Positions 1 to 8,068 of a DNA stretch of 32,784 nt are shown piece after piece (the stretch's first letter is position 1; each line of letters starts with the position of its first letter). The translations under genes and the position numbers were made by a program. The notes under the pieces are model-generated. The model was not told the origin of the DNA. It searched no databases and saw only the letters and a program-made list of their open reading frames with translations. The stretch is from CAZFQG01 sp964520785 (GTDB taxonomy: Bacteria; Planctomycetota; Planctomycetia; Pirellulales; Thermoguttaceae), in the NCBI GenBank assembly GCA_964520785.1, contig CAZFQG010000053.1, positions 1 through 32,784 on the forward strand, written 5' to 3'.

Positions 1-58
1 CGCCCGGATGAAACCGAAACGTCAACCCCAATTCCTACGTTTGACAAAGCACTAGTCT

Positions 59-1069
59 CTACGGTGCCGTTTCCGCTGTCCCATCGGATTCAGCGGAACC
101 CGGCCGACTGGGATCATGCACTTCGACGGTCACATGTTCGATCCCCAATCCGTCCGGTAGTAGCGACTTGTAGTGTTCCGGGGAACGCGGATTCTCGGAT
201 GCCACGCTCACGATTGCGCAGTACGTACCGGGAGCGACGGACCACACATGCAGGTCCACGACCCGGTCGCCGTTGCGGCTTTCAATGCTTCGGAGAACCG
301 TATTCCTCAATTCGGTGGGTGCCTGGTGATCCAGTAAGACGGTCGACGTGGACGCCGCCAGCCCGAACGACCACCGCGCCACCAGTATCCCCCCGACGAC
401 CCCCATTACCGGGTCGAGCCAACCCAGTCCGAAATACTTGCCGGCCAGCAACGCGGCGATCGCGAAGACCGAGGTCAGGGCGTCGGCCAAGACGTGAAGG
501 TAGGCCGAGCGAAGATTGTGGTCGTGTCCGCCGGCGTGATGGTGCTCGGGGTGCTCGTGGGCATGGTGGTCGCCGTGTTCATGGGAGTGGTGATCCGTAT
601 GAGTGTGGTCGACGCCGAGTATAAGCACGGAGAGGCCGTTGACGAGCAGTCCCAGGACCGCGACAACGAGCGCCTGATCGAACGCAATGGATACCGGTTC
701 GAACATCCGGTGGACACTCTCCCACGTCATGGCCACCGCGATGACCGCCAGCAGGACGGCGCCGGTGTATCCGGCCAGGGAATTCACCTTGCCGGTTCCA
801 AAGCAGAACCGGTCATTGTGTGCATTCCGCCGCGCGTAGATGTAGGCAAACAGCGAAATCGCCAGTGCCGAAGCATGGGACGCCATGTGGAGCCCGTCCG
901 CCAACAGGGCCATCGAACCGTAGGCGACTCCGGCGACGATTTCGACAACCATCGTCGCCGTCGTCAACAGGACGACAACGAGCGTGCGCGTTTCGCCGGG
1001 CTTTTTCCGGTGTTGGCCGAACGTGTGATCGTGTTTCATGGCGTGCGACGTTTCATTGTTCTTGTTCAT
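59..1069 (-). CDS. dmeF: CDF-family cation efflux protein, DmeF-like (Co/Ni/Zn exporter)
   Basis: This 336-residue protein should export divalent metal from the cytoplasm across the inner membrane by proton antiport. The N-terminal half carries a metal-site segment, ADGLHMASHASALAIS, followed by FGTGKVNSLAGYTGA, a pattern I associate with the DmeF branch of the cation diffusion facilitators. TM5 carries the HxxxD metal site (HVLADALTSVFAI). Between TM4 and TM5 is a loop very rich in His, which in this family buffers or selects metal. The C-terminal cytoplasmic domain (about residues 245-320) is present, so the length is normal. The ATG lies six bases after the stop of the RND pump gene, with AGG-rich sequence just upstream, so the two are probably co-transcribed. 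Co or Ni specificity is inferred from subfamily resemblance only. Confidence 0.92.
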   Translation of the reverse strand: MNKNNETSHAMKHDHTFGQHRKKPGETRTLVVVLLTTATMVVEIVAGVAYGSMALLADGLHMASHASALAISLFAYIYARRNAHNDRFCFGTGKVNSLAGYTGAVLLAVIAVAMTWESVHRMFEPVSIAFDQALVVAVLGLLVNGLSVLILGVDHTHTDHHSHEHGDHHAHEHPEHHHAGGHDHNLRSAYLHVLADALTSVFAIAALLAGKYFGLGWLDPVMGVVGGILVARWSFGLAASTSTVLLDHQAPTELRNTVLRSIESRNGDRVVDLHVWSVAPGTYCAIVSVASENPRSPEHYKSLLPDGLGIEHVTVEVHDPSRPGSAESDGTAETAP

Positions 1070-1075
1070 TGGATC

Positions 1076-4000
1076 CTACCTGAATTGTTCCGCCAGATGC
1101 AGCGGTGCCGAGGGGCCGACCGCTTCTTCGTCTTCCTCCGTACCGATTTTCTCATAGACTTTGCGGCCGAACTTGAAGAAGAGCGTAGGCGTCACGATCT
1201 GGTCCAGGAGGGTCGAACTGAGCATCCCGCCGATGACGACGATTGCCAGGGGATGGAGAATCTCCTTGCCGGTTTGTCCGGCCCCCAAGGCCAGCGGCAC
1301 GAGGCCGATCATGGTCGTCAGCGAAGTCATTAACACCGGGGCCAGCCGCTCGAGCGTCCCGCGGATGATCATCTCCTCGTCGAAGACCTCCCCTTCGTAC
1401 TTCATCAAATGGATGTAGTGCGAAATCATCATGATGCCGTTGCGGGAGACGATGCCGATCACGGTGATGACGCCGACCCAGTGGGCGACCGAGAGCGTGG
1501 TGGCTCCCAGCCAGACGCCTGGCCACGCCCACCACGCGGCCTCGGACAGCGCCTCCGCGCTGGGCCAATTGGCCGCCATCAGCGCGATGACGCAGCCGAT
1601 CCCGGCCTGCGGGATGTTTCCCATCACGATCAGCGCCGCCTGCCACGAGCGGAGGCATTGGAAGAGCAGCAGGAAGATGCCCGCCACGGCGAAGCAGGCC
1701 AGGAAGGCCAGACGCCGATTCGCATCCTGCTGGGCCTCGAACTGGCCGCCGTATTCGATATAGTAGCCGTCCTGTAGAATCGGCTCGATTTTCTCCGCGG
1801 AGGCCGCCTGGATGTCGAGTACGACGCTCACCAGGTCGCGTCCGACCGCGTTGCACTGGACGACGATACGCCGTTTGACTTTCTCGCGGTTGATCGTATT
1901 CGGCCCCTTGGTCTCGATCACGTCGGCGACTGTTCCCAGGGCGACCCGCGAACCGTCCGGCGTGCTGATGAGCGTGGAGCGGATCGCGCTGAGATCGTTT
2001 CGCGCTTCTTCGTCAAACCAGACGACCAGGTCGAACGTCTTCTGCTCCTCCAGGACCTGCGATACGGTGCGCCCCTGCAGCGCGGTCTCCAATGCTTCGG
2101 CCACGTCGGCCGGGGCCAGGCCGTACCGGGCCGCCTCGCGACGGCGGATCGTGACGCGAACCTGGGGAATGTCGACCTGCGGTTCGATTTGCAGGTCGGC
2201 GACGCCGGGAATCTCGGCCATCATCTCCGCGATATCCTGGGCCCGGTCGCGAAGTTCCTCGATATCCCGGCCGAAAAGCTTCACGGCGATCTGGGCGCGG
2301 ATGCCGGACATCATGTGGTCCAAGCGATGGGAGATGGGCTGGCCGATGTTGACCTTTACCCCCGGCACTTCGGCGACGACGTCCCGGATTTCGGCCATGA
2401 CTTCATCCCGCGTCCGTCCGACCTTCTCCACGCCGAATCCGTGCAGGCCGGGGACGGCGCGGAGGATTTCGTAGTGAATTCCCGGCTTGGGCTTCTCCGG
2501 CTGGATAAGGCCGACGTCGACCTCGGAAAAATTGACGTTCTCGGCATGCTCGTCGAGTTCCGCCCGGCCGGTCCGCCGCGAGACGTGCGTGACCTCCGGG
2601 ATTTCCAGCAGCATCGTGCAGATTTTGCCGGAGACCCGGTTCGATTCCTCCATACTCACGCCCGGCGGGGCGATGACGCTGATCGTGAGCGTTCCTTCGT
2701 TGAATTTCGGCAGGAACTCGCCTCCCATCCAAAGGGCGCCGGTCATGGCCAGCACGACCGCCGCGGCGAAGACCGCCAGCACGAGCGTGCTGTTTCGTAG
2801 CGTGAATTTCAGCAGATACGTATCCGCCCATTTGAGCGCCCGCAGGAGCAAGGGGTCCCCTTTCCGCTCTAGGAACTTCGCCCGCGGCAGCAGATAGGAG
2901 GCGAGAACCGGCGTAACGGTAAGCGATACGACGAGGGACGACATCAACGTCGTCAGGTAGGCGAGCCCCAACGGCGCGAACATGCGGCCTTCCAGCCCGG
3001 CCAGGGAGAAGAGCGGGAAGACGACCAGGACGACGATCAACGTCGCGTAGACGATGCTGTTGCGGACCTCGCACGAGGCGAGGAAAATCACCCGGAGCGG
3101 ATTGTCCGGTTTCGGCTTCAGCCGATTCTCCTTCAACCGGCGGAAGATGTTCTCGATATCGACAATCGAGTCGTCGACCAATTCGCCGATGGCGACGGCC
3201 AGTCCGCCGAGCGTCATCGTATTGATCGAGATCCCGAAGTAACTGAACGTCAAGGCGGTGAGGATGATCGAAAGGGGAATCGCGGTCAGGGTGATCAGGC
3301 TGATGCGGAAGTTCCACAAGAAAATGAACAGGACGACGACGACCCAGATGACGCCGTCGCGGATGGCCTCGCGGACGTTATCGATGGCCGCCGTGATGAA
3401 GTCCGCCTGTTTGAAACTGTTCGTCTCGATCACCACGTCCTTCGGCAGACGCGACTGAATGTCGTCTAGCACGTCGAGGATGTTCCGCGTGAGCGTGAGC
3501 GTATCCGCCCCGGGCTGTTTCTGAATCGAGAGCATCACCGCGGGTTCTCCGCCGATGGCGCCCTCGCCGCGTCGCACCGGGCCGGCGTAGCGGACCTCGG
3601 CCACCTCGCGAACGGTGATCGGCACCGGATCGCCCGGACGGACGACCGTGTCGCGGATGTCGTCGAGCGTGGCGGCGCGGCCCACGATCCGGATCAGCGC
3701 TTCCTCGTTTTGGCTCAAAAGGAATCCGCCGCCGGTGACGATGTTCGATTTCTCCACCGCTTCGGTCAATTCGTTGAGCGTCACGTCGTACCGCGCCAGG
3801 CGCTCCGGCGACGTGAGGACCTGGTACTGCTTCATCTCGCCCCCCATGACGGTCACCTGAGAGACCCCGGTGACGGCCAGCAGCCGCTGCCGGACCTCCC
3901 AGTCGGCGATCGTCCGCAGCTCCATCGGCGTCGTCTTTCCGGTCGATTGCAGCCCCACCAGCATGATCTCTCCCATGATCGACGTGATCGGCGCCATCAC

Positions 4001-4381
4001 CGGATGCGCCTCCTCCGGCAACCGCTCGCGCACCAGTTGCAGCTTCTCGGCGACGATCTGGCGGTCCACGTAGATGTCCGTCCCCCAATCGAACTCCACC
4101 CAGACAATGGAAAGGCCGATACCGGAGGCCGAGCGGACGCGACGGACCCCGCCGGCGCCGTTCATCGCCGATTCGATCGGAAACGTGACCAGCACCTCCA
4201 CTTCTTCCGGCGCCAGCCCGTGCGCCTCGGTCATGATCGTGACCGTGGGACGGTTCAGATTCGGAAAGACGTCGATCGGCAGCCTGGCCGCCTGGCGTCC
4301 GCCGTAGATGACCAGAACCACGGTCACGGCCAGCACGACCAGGCGATTCCGCAGACAGAAGGCGATGATCTGATTCAGCAT
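1076..4381 (-). CDS. czcA: Heavy-metal RND efflux pump, CzcA/CusA family
   Basis: This is the inner-membrane proton-driven pump of a tripartite metal efflux system (1101 residues, normal for the family). The N-terminus (MLNQIIAFCLRNR) leads into TM1 and the first porter domain. The TM4 segment near residue 400, GELVDDSIVDIENIFRRL, carries the acidic residues expected for proton relay. The typical second-half porter element DHMMSGIRAQIAVKLFG is present, followed by the C-terminal TM bundle. I chose the ATG at 4381 rather than an in-frame start 18 bases upstream because AAAGG sits at ideal spacing before it. It lies 32 bases after the adaptor gene and six bases before the CDF gene, so the order is adaptor, pump, CDF exporter. 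The metal substrate cannot be read from the sequence. I did not find the methionine cluster of a copper pump, so Zn/Co/Cd type is a guess. Confidence 0.95.
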   Translation of the reverse strand: MLNQIIAFCLRNRLVVLAVTVVLVIYGGRQAARLPIDVFPNLNRPTVTIMTEAHGLAPEEVEVLVTFPIESAMNGAGGVRRVRSASGIGLSIVWVEFDWGTDIYVDRQIVAEKLQLVRERLPEEAHPVMAPITSIMGEIMLVGLQSTGKTTPMELRTIADWEVRQRLLAVTGVSQVTVMGGEMKQYQVLTSPERLARYDVTLNELTEAVEKSNIVTGGGFLLSQNEEALIRIVGRAATLDDIRDTVVRPGDPVPITVREVAEVRYAGPVRRGEGAIGGEPAVMLSIQKQPGADTLTLTRNILDVLDDIQSRLPKDVVIETNSFKQADFITAAIDNVREAIRDGVIWVVVVLFIFLWNFRISLITLTAIPLSIILTALTFSYFGISINTMTLGGLAVAIGELVDDSIVDIENIFRRLKENRLKPKPDNPLRVIFLASCEVRNSIVYATLIVVLVVFPLFSLAGLEGRMFAPLGLAYLTTLMSSLVVSLTVTPVLASYLLPRAKFLERKGDPLLLRALKWADTYLLKFTLRNSTLVLAVFAAAVVLAMTGALWMGGEFLPKFNEGTLTISVIAPPGVSMEESNRVSGKICTMLLEIPEVTHVSRRTGRAELDEHAENVNFSEVDVGLIQPEKPKPGIHYEILRAVPGLHGFGVEKVGRTRDEVMAEIRDVVAEVPGVKVNIGQPISHRLDHMMSGIRAQIAVKLFGRDIEELRDRAQDIAEMMAEIPGVADLQIEPQVDIPQVRVTIRRREAARYGLAPADVAEALETALQGRTVSQVLEEQKTFDLVVWFDEEARNDLSAIRSTLISTPDGSRVALGTVADVIETKGPNTINREKVKRRIVVQCNAVGRDLVSVVLDIQAASAEKIEPILQDGYYIEYGGQFEAQQDANRRLAFLACFAVAGIFLLLFQCLRSWQAALIVMGNIPQAGIGCVIALMAANWPSAEALSEAAWWAWPGVWLGATTLSVAHWVGVITVIGIVSRNGIMMISHYIHLMKYEGEVFDEEMIIRGTLERLAPVLMTSLTTMIGLVPLALGAGQTGKEILHPLAIVVIGGMLSSTLLDQIVTPTLFFKFGRKVYEKIGTEEDEEAVGPSAPLHLAEQFR

Positions 4382-4413
4382 GATACCTTTCGGGTACAAA
4401 AGTCTCGAACGGG

Positions 4414-6480
4414 TTATCGGGATTTGATCGGCTCCAGCCGGGCCGTTGCGGAGGCGCCGCCGGGCGCGTGGTCCAGCCGGGGGGAGATCGTGACGCGGGC
4501 GTACATCCCTTCCTTGAGCAGCCGCTCGGGGTTCTCGACCTCGACCCAGACCGGGAGCACCCGTTCGCCTTCGTCCATTATCGGGGCGACGCGAACCACC
4601 GTCCCGGTCGCCTCCATGTTCGGGAAGGCCGAGAAGGTTACCCGGGCGGGCTGTCCGACGGCAACATGCGGCGCGTCTCGCTCAAACACGTGGCCCTTGA
4701 CCCAGACCGTGGAAAGATCGTGGATCTCGAAGAGCCGGTCCTCCGGACGTACGATCTGGCCGGGAACGACGTCAAACCCAACAATCCAGCCGGCCGCCGG
4801 GGCGCGAATCGGGAGGCCCGCAAGCAGGCACGCCTTCGCGTCCTCGCGCGCCAGGTCGATCCGCTCCAATCCGACAATCTCCTCTACGCTTAACCCAAGA
4901 AACGAAAGTCGCCGCTTCAGGCTGGCCACGTCGTGAAGCAGCGTGTCGCGCTCGTTCCGGAGTTCCCATATCTGCCGCCGCGGGGTGATGTTGCGATTCC
5001 CCAGCGGCTCCAGCCGCGCGAGCGACTGTTCGGCCAGCCGAAGTCGGGAGACGCATTGTAGAAGGTACAGTTGGACCGTCCGCAGTTCGAGGCTGTCGAT
5101 CTCGGCCAGCACCTGCCCGGCTTCCACCGGTTGGCTTGGTTCGACCAGGACGCGGCGAACGCGTCCGGTGATCCTCGGCCCCGCGAAGGCCTGCCGGTCG
5201 GTCGGCAATTCAACGGTCGCGTCGACGACGGCGATCGGCTGTATCGCAGGGTCGGCATCCGAGGCGCTCGCCGCCGGTTCTTTGCCGGAAATCCGGGCTT
5301 TGTGTTCATTGCCCAGCAAGGACGCCAGGAGGTAGGCGCCGGTCACCACGACCTTGTTGCCGGGGAAGACGCCGTCGAGCACTTCGACGCGTCCGCCATC
5401 GGTAAGACCGAGCTTGACCGCGCGGTTTTCGTATTTCCCCGGTTTTCGCTCAACGAGCAGGTACGTCCCGGTGCGGCTCTTGATGACGGCGTCGGCGGGA
5501 CAGACGATGGCTTCTTCCGCGACACGTACGGCGATATCGGCGCGACCGAACATTCCCGGCCGCAACACGCCGTCGGGATTGTCCACCGCGACGACCACCG
5601 ACTGGGTTCTCCTTTGGCGGTCCATCTTCAATCGGACGTGGTCGATCACGCCCTCGAACCGGCGGTCGGGGTAGGCCGCGAACCGCGCCGACACCGGCTG
5701 GCCCCTCTTGAGGTGGCGCACGTCGGACTCGAGTACCTCGCCGACGATCCAGACTTTCGACGGATCGACGACGTGGTAGAGGTGGTCGCTCGGCTTCACG
5801 GCCTGGCCGATGAGGACGTCGGCGTGTGTGACGACGCCGGCGACGGGGCTCGCGATCGAGATGAATCGCATCGGCTCGCCGCCGGCGCGAAGTCTCCGGA
5901 GCGTCTCGCCGTCGATGCCGAGAGCGCGGAGCTTGGCTTCGGCGATATTCAATTCGGCCGTTCTCTGGGCCGCCGCGGCTCGCGTCTCCAAGAGGATATT
6001 CCCCGGAATGACCCCCTCGGCTTCGAGACTCTCCCGCTGCCGGAGGAGCCGCTGCGCTAAATCCACCTCCCCCGCCGCGCGGAGCAGGTCGAGTTGAAGC
6101 GATTCGAGTTCCATGCTCTCGATCCGCGCCAACTCCCGCCCGGCTTCCACCGTTTCCCCGGGCCGGACGAGCACTTCCTCGATTTTGCCGGGAACGAGCG
6201 ATGTAATCATCGCCTGGCGGTTCCACGGCAATTCGACTCGTGCGTTGACTTCTACCGTATGGTGCAAATTACCGAGTGTCACCTTTTCCGTCGTCAGGCC
6301 GATTGCCTTACCCGCCTTCTCGGAGAGCAACACGTTGTCGCCGGCCACCGTCACCCCCTTGGTCGGCAACGGGGCGTGGTTTTCGTGTGCGGATGCGGCG
6401 ACGGGGATGACCGCTACGGTTGCGGCGCATAGGGCCAGAATCGCGCTACGAACGGAACAAATGGATCGTGCAAAACGCAT
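4414..6480 (-). CDS. czcB: RND periplasmic adaptor with two adaptor units in tandem (CzcB/CusB type)
   Basis: This protein (688 residues, about 1.7 times the usual length) links the RND pump to an outer-membrane exit. Residues 1-31 are a signal peptide ending VAASA before HENHAP. Unit 1 (about 75-390) has the barrel-sandwich half (ITSLVPGKIEEVLVRPGETV), an alpha-helical hairpin, the second sandwich half, a beta-barrel (VDPSKVWIVGEVLESDVRHL) and a membrane-proximal domain. Unit 2 (about 415-675) repeats this: FAGPRITGRVRRVLVEPSQP, a hairpin of similar size, and HDLSTVWVKGHVFERDAPHV. It stops after the beta-barrel, so the second membrane-proximal domain is missing. Both units start with matching text (VELPWNRQA and VELPTDRQA), which supports internal duplication. 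The ATG at 6480 has GGAG upstream; an in-frame start 57 bases further out would only lengthen the signal region. Confidence 0.9.
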   Translation of the reverse strand: MRFARSICSVRSAILALCAATVAVIPVAASAHENHAPLPTKGVTVAGDNVLLSEKAGKAIGLTTEKVTLGNLHHTVEVNARVELPWNRQAMITSLVPGKIEEVLVRPGETVEAGRELARIESMELESLQLDLLRAAGEVDLAQRLLRQRESLEAEGVIPGNILLETRAAAAQRTAELNIAEAKLRALGIDGETLRRLRAGGEPMRFISIASPVAGVVTHADVLIGQAVKPSDHLYHVVDPSKVWIVGEVLESDVRHLKRGQPVSARFAAYPDRRFEGVIDHVRLKMDRQRRTQSVVVAVDNPDGVLRPGMFGRADIAVRVAEEAIVCPADAVIKSRTGTYLLVERKPGKYENRAVKLGLTDGGRVEVLDGVFPGNKVVVTGAYLLASLLGNEHKARISGKEPAASASDADPAIQPIAVVDATVELPTDRQAFAGPRITGRVRRVLVEPSQPVEAGQVLAEIDSLELRTVQLYLLQCVSRLRLAEQSLARLEPLGNRNITPRRQIWELRNERDTLLHDVASLKRRLSFLGLSVEEIVGLERIDLAREDAKACLLAGLPIRAPAAGWIVGFDVVPGQIVRPEDRLFEIHDLSTVWVKGHVFERDAPHVAVGQPARVTFSAFPNMEATGTVVRVAPIMDEGERVLPVWVEVENPERLLKEGMYARVTISPRLDHAPGGASATARLEPIKSR

Positions 6481-6537
6481 TTTACGGTCTCCAAGGAAGA
6501 GAGTTTTGAACAAACGGCCACGAGCCGGACCCGTCAA

Positions 6538-6561
6538 CAGCCTGCCTCGAAAGACAGGCTG
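6538..6561 (-). other. Intergenic hairpin between lipoprotein and adaptor genes
   Basis: Inverted repeat CAGCCTG/CAGGCTG with further pairing inside around a CGAA or TTCG loop. No T-run follows on the minus strand, so it is not a standard terminator. It could be an RNA processing or stability element that sets the ratio between the two flanking genes. The role is inference. Confidence 0.35.
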
Positions 6562-6597
6562 CTGACTTGACGTCGGGAGTCAATGATTGCCGGCGGC

Positions 6598-7125
6598 CTA
6601 TTGGGCGACCGCCTCCAAGTTCGCAATCTGGGCGTCCATCTCTTCCTGAACCGCGGTAAAGCCGGGATCCTTTTTGCCGTCGATATTCAGATGCACCTCG
6701 TCGAAGAGTTCCCTCAGTGTGCCGGAGGCGGTGGTAACCGTTTCCCACTGATCCTTCGGAACGCCCGAGTTCTGCGCAATTTCCGGCAACCACTGAACGA
6801 TGATGTCCGCCTTATCCAACGCCTGGTGCGCCTCGAACGGGTTGGACGGCAGCCCGTCCTTCGTCTCCCGCTCGACGGCGTCGCGCAACTCCTTGACCTT
6901 GGCGACGGCGTCGGCGAACTTCGCCGTCTCTTCGCGCATTTGCTGCTTCTGCTCTTCGGTGATCGGAACGTCGTGCGGGTCGACCGCTTCGCCTTGCCCG
7001 CCCTCTTCCGCCTGACCGACCGGTTGGCCGTCGGCGTCTGGGTCCTGCTTTCCACAGCCGGTAGCCAAATTGAACGAAAACAGGGCGATACTCAACAACA
7101 TAACGAGAGAAATTCGGTAAGTCAT
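6598..7125 (-). CDS. Small putative lipoprotein of the metal-efflux locus
   Basis: This 175-residue exported protein belongs to no family I recognise. The N-terminus is basic then hydrophobic (MTYRISLVMLLSIALFSF) and ends at LATGCGK, so Cys24 is a plausible but imperfect lipobox cysteine. The next 30 residues are acidic and low-complexity, like a flexible linker. The rest is mainly charged and probably helical (TEEQKQQMREETAKFADAVA), consistent with a short coiled coil. I chose ATG 7125 over a GTG two codons upstream because AAGGAG sits five bases before it. It lies between the His-rich gene and the adaptor gene on the same strand, where a CzcC-type channel is often found. It shows no resemblance to such a channel. 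Confidence 0.75.
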   Translation of the reverse strand: MTYRISLVMLLSIALFSFNLATGCGKQDPDADGQPVGQAEEGGQGEAVDPHDVPITEEQKQQMREETAKFADAVAKVKELRDAVERETKDGLPSNPFEAHQALDKADIIVQWLPEIAQNSGVPKDQWETVTTASGTLRELFDEVHLNIDGKKDPGFTAVQEEMDAQIANLEAVAQ

Positions 7126-7175
7126 TCTCACACTCCTTAACGTTGGAACGAAGTAGATGGGGTAAATACAGAATC

Positions 7176-7200
7176 TCAGCAGCCGTTCACGGCATGCTGA
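7176..7200 (-). other. Hairpin in the leader of the lipoprotein gene
   Basis: TCAGCA and GCCG pair with CGGC and TGCTGA around a TTCA loop, giving ten base pairs and one bulged base. On the minus strand it is followed by moderately T-rich sequence (GATTCTGTATTTACC). It could be a weak terminator for the His-rich gene, or a 5' stabilising hairpin for the lipoprotein message. The choice between them is open. Confidence 0.35.
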
Positions 7201-7286
7201 TAATACTCAGGGGAGAATCACCGCGCAAGCATGGACCGCGCAGCATAACAAGCGGCGGCATCAGAGGATGCCTTCAAGAAATGGCA

Positions 7287-7820
7287 TCACGCCAGGAGTA
7301 CGCCGGTGCGCTCCAAGCGGGCCGAGTCACAGAGCGGGATTGAAGAGAGACTACCGGGCGGGCGCGGAACCGGCTCCGGGTTCCAGACCGCGTCGACGAC
7401 CGGCACGCACTGCACCCCTGGACACACGTGATCCCACGACGCGCCGTGGGGGACGACCGGCACGGCTTCGTCCGCCATGAGGACGACTAACGTTATGTCG
7501 GCTCCAACGGCGTTATCCTCAGATTCAGAATCCCCGGGCATCGGCATCGAGAACGCAATGCCCAAGAAGTGCAGGTGGAGATGCGCGATCAAACCGGTCA
7601 ACGACGAAACTGCCAGTGAGGCGGCCGGTTCATGATGTGCGTGATCCGCGTCATGACCGTGCGAGTGGTCGTGAGATGCGTCTAGAACAGTAGTGTGCCG
7701 ATGGGTGGTGTCTTCACCCCCCGAATGCGAATGTCGGACCCCCGGTGGAATAATTTCCCATGCCAGCACCAGGGATGACAACAAAAGGCATATTGCGTTT
7801 TTCCGGAAATATGCAAACAA
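7287..7820 (-). CDS. Histidine-rich exported protein, putative periplasmic metal binder
   Basis: This 177-codon reading frame has a short hydrophobic N-terminal segment (NAICLLLSSLVLAWEI) that could be a signal peptide or anchor. Next comes a His/Asp cluster at about residues 30-66 (SHDHSHGHDADHAHHEP), then a mixed hydrophobic part and a proline-rich tail. Clusters of this kind bind divalent metal. A job as a metal sponge or sensor for the downstream pump genes is inference. It is the first reading frame after the strong promoter at 7880-7908, about 50 bases after the expected transcript start. The weakness is the start: the frame has only TTG (7820) or CTG candidates and no obvious ribosome binding site. 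The true start may differ, or the N-terminus may be frameshifted. Confidence 0.55.
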   Translation of the reverse strand: MFAYFRKNAICLLLSSLVLAWEIIPPGVRHSHSGGEDTTHRHTTVLDASHDHSHGHDADHAHHEPAASLAVSSLTGLIAHLHLHFLGIAFSMPMPGDSESEDNAVGADITLVVLMADEAVPVVPHGASWDHVCPGVQCVPVVDAVWNPEPVPRPPGSLSSIPLCDSARLERTGVLLA

Positions 7821-7879
7821 CGCCGTGACCAGAGGGTGATTGGTGAAAATAGGTAATTTCAGAAATTGAAGGTGTTTGG

Positions 7880-7908
7880 ATTATAGAGTGCGACAAGCAA
7901 TGGGTCAA
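7880..7908 (-). promoter_or_regulatory. Sigma70-type promoter for the metal-efflux locus
   Basis: On the minus strand TTGACC (7903-7908) and TATAAT (7880-7885) are separated by exactly 17 bases. The predicted transcript start is near 7873. It faces the His-rich, lipoprotein, adaptor, pump and CDF genes. I saw no regulator gene beside it and no clear operator palindrome over it. Confidence 0.75.
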
Positions 7909-8068
7909 GCTCGCCCCGCTGGGTCTTTTCGTTGTCTGGGAATCGTAACCCTTTGCAGTACCGCGATTTCCCGCGTGGCCGGTTTCTCAGACCCTTGGGG
8001 GGACACCAGAGAAGGCAGTGAAATCGCGTTGAATCTTAGAGGTGCTTCCGCTTCATAATCCGGCGTTC
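7909..8068. other. Gene-free spacer between the ABC permease and the metal-locus promoter
   Basis: Inverted repeat CGCGATTTC (7962-7970) and GAAATCGCG (8020-8028), nine bases each and about 50 apart, is the only structure seen. There is no T-run, so I do not call a terminator for the ABC permease gene. Confidence 0.3.
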
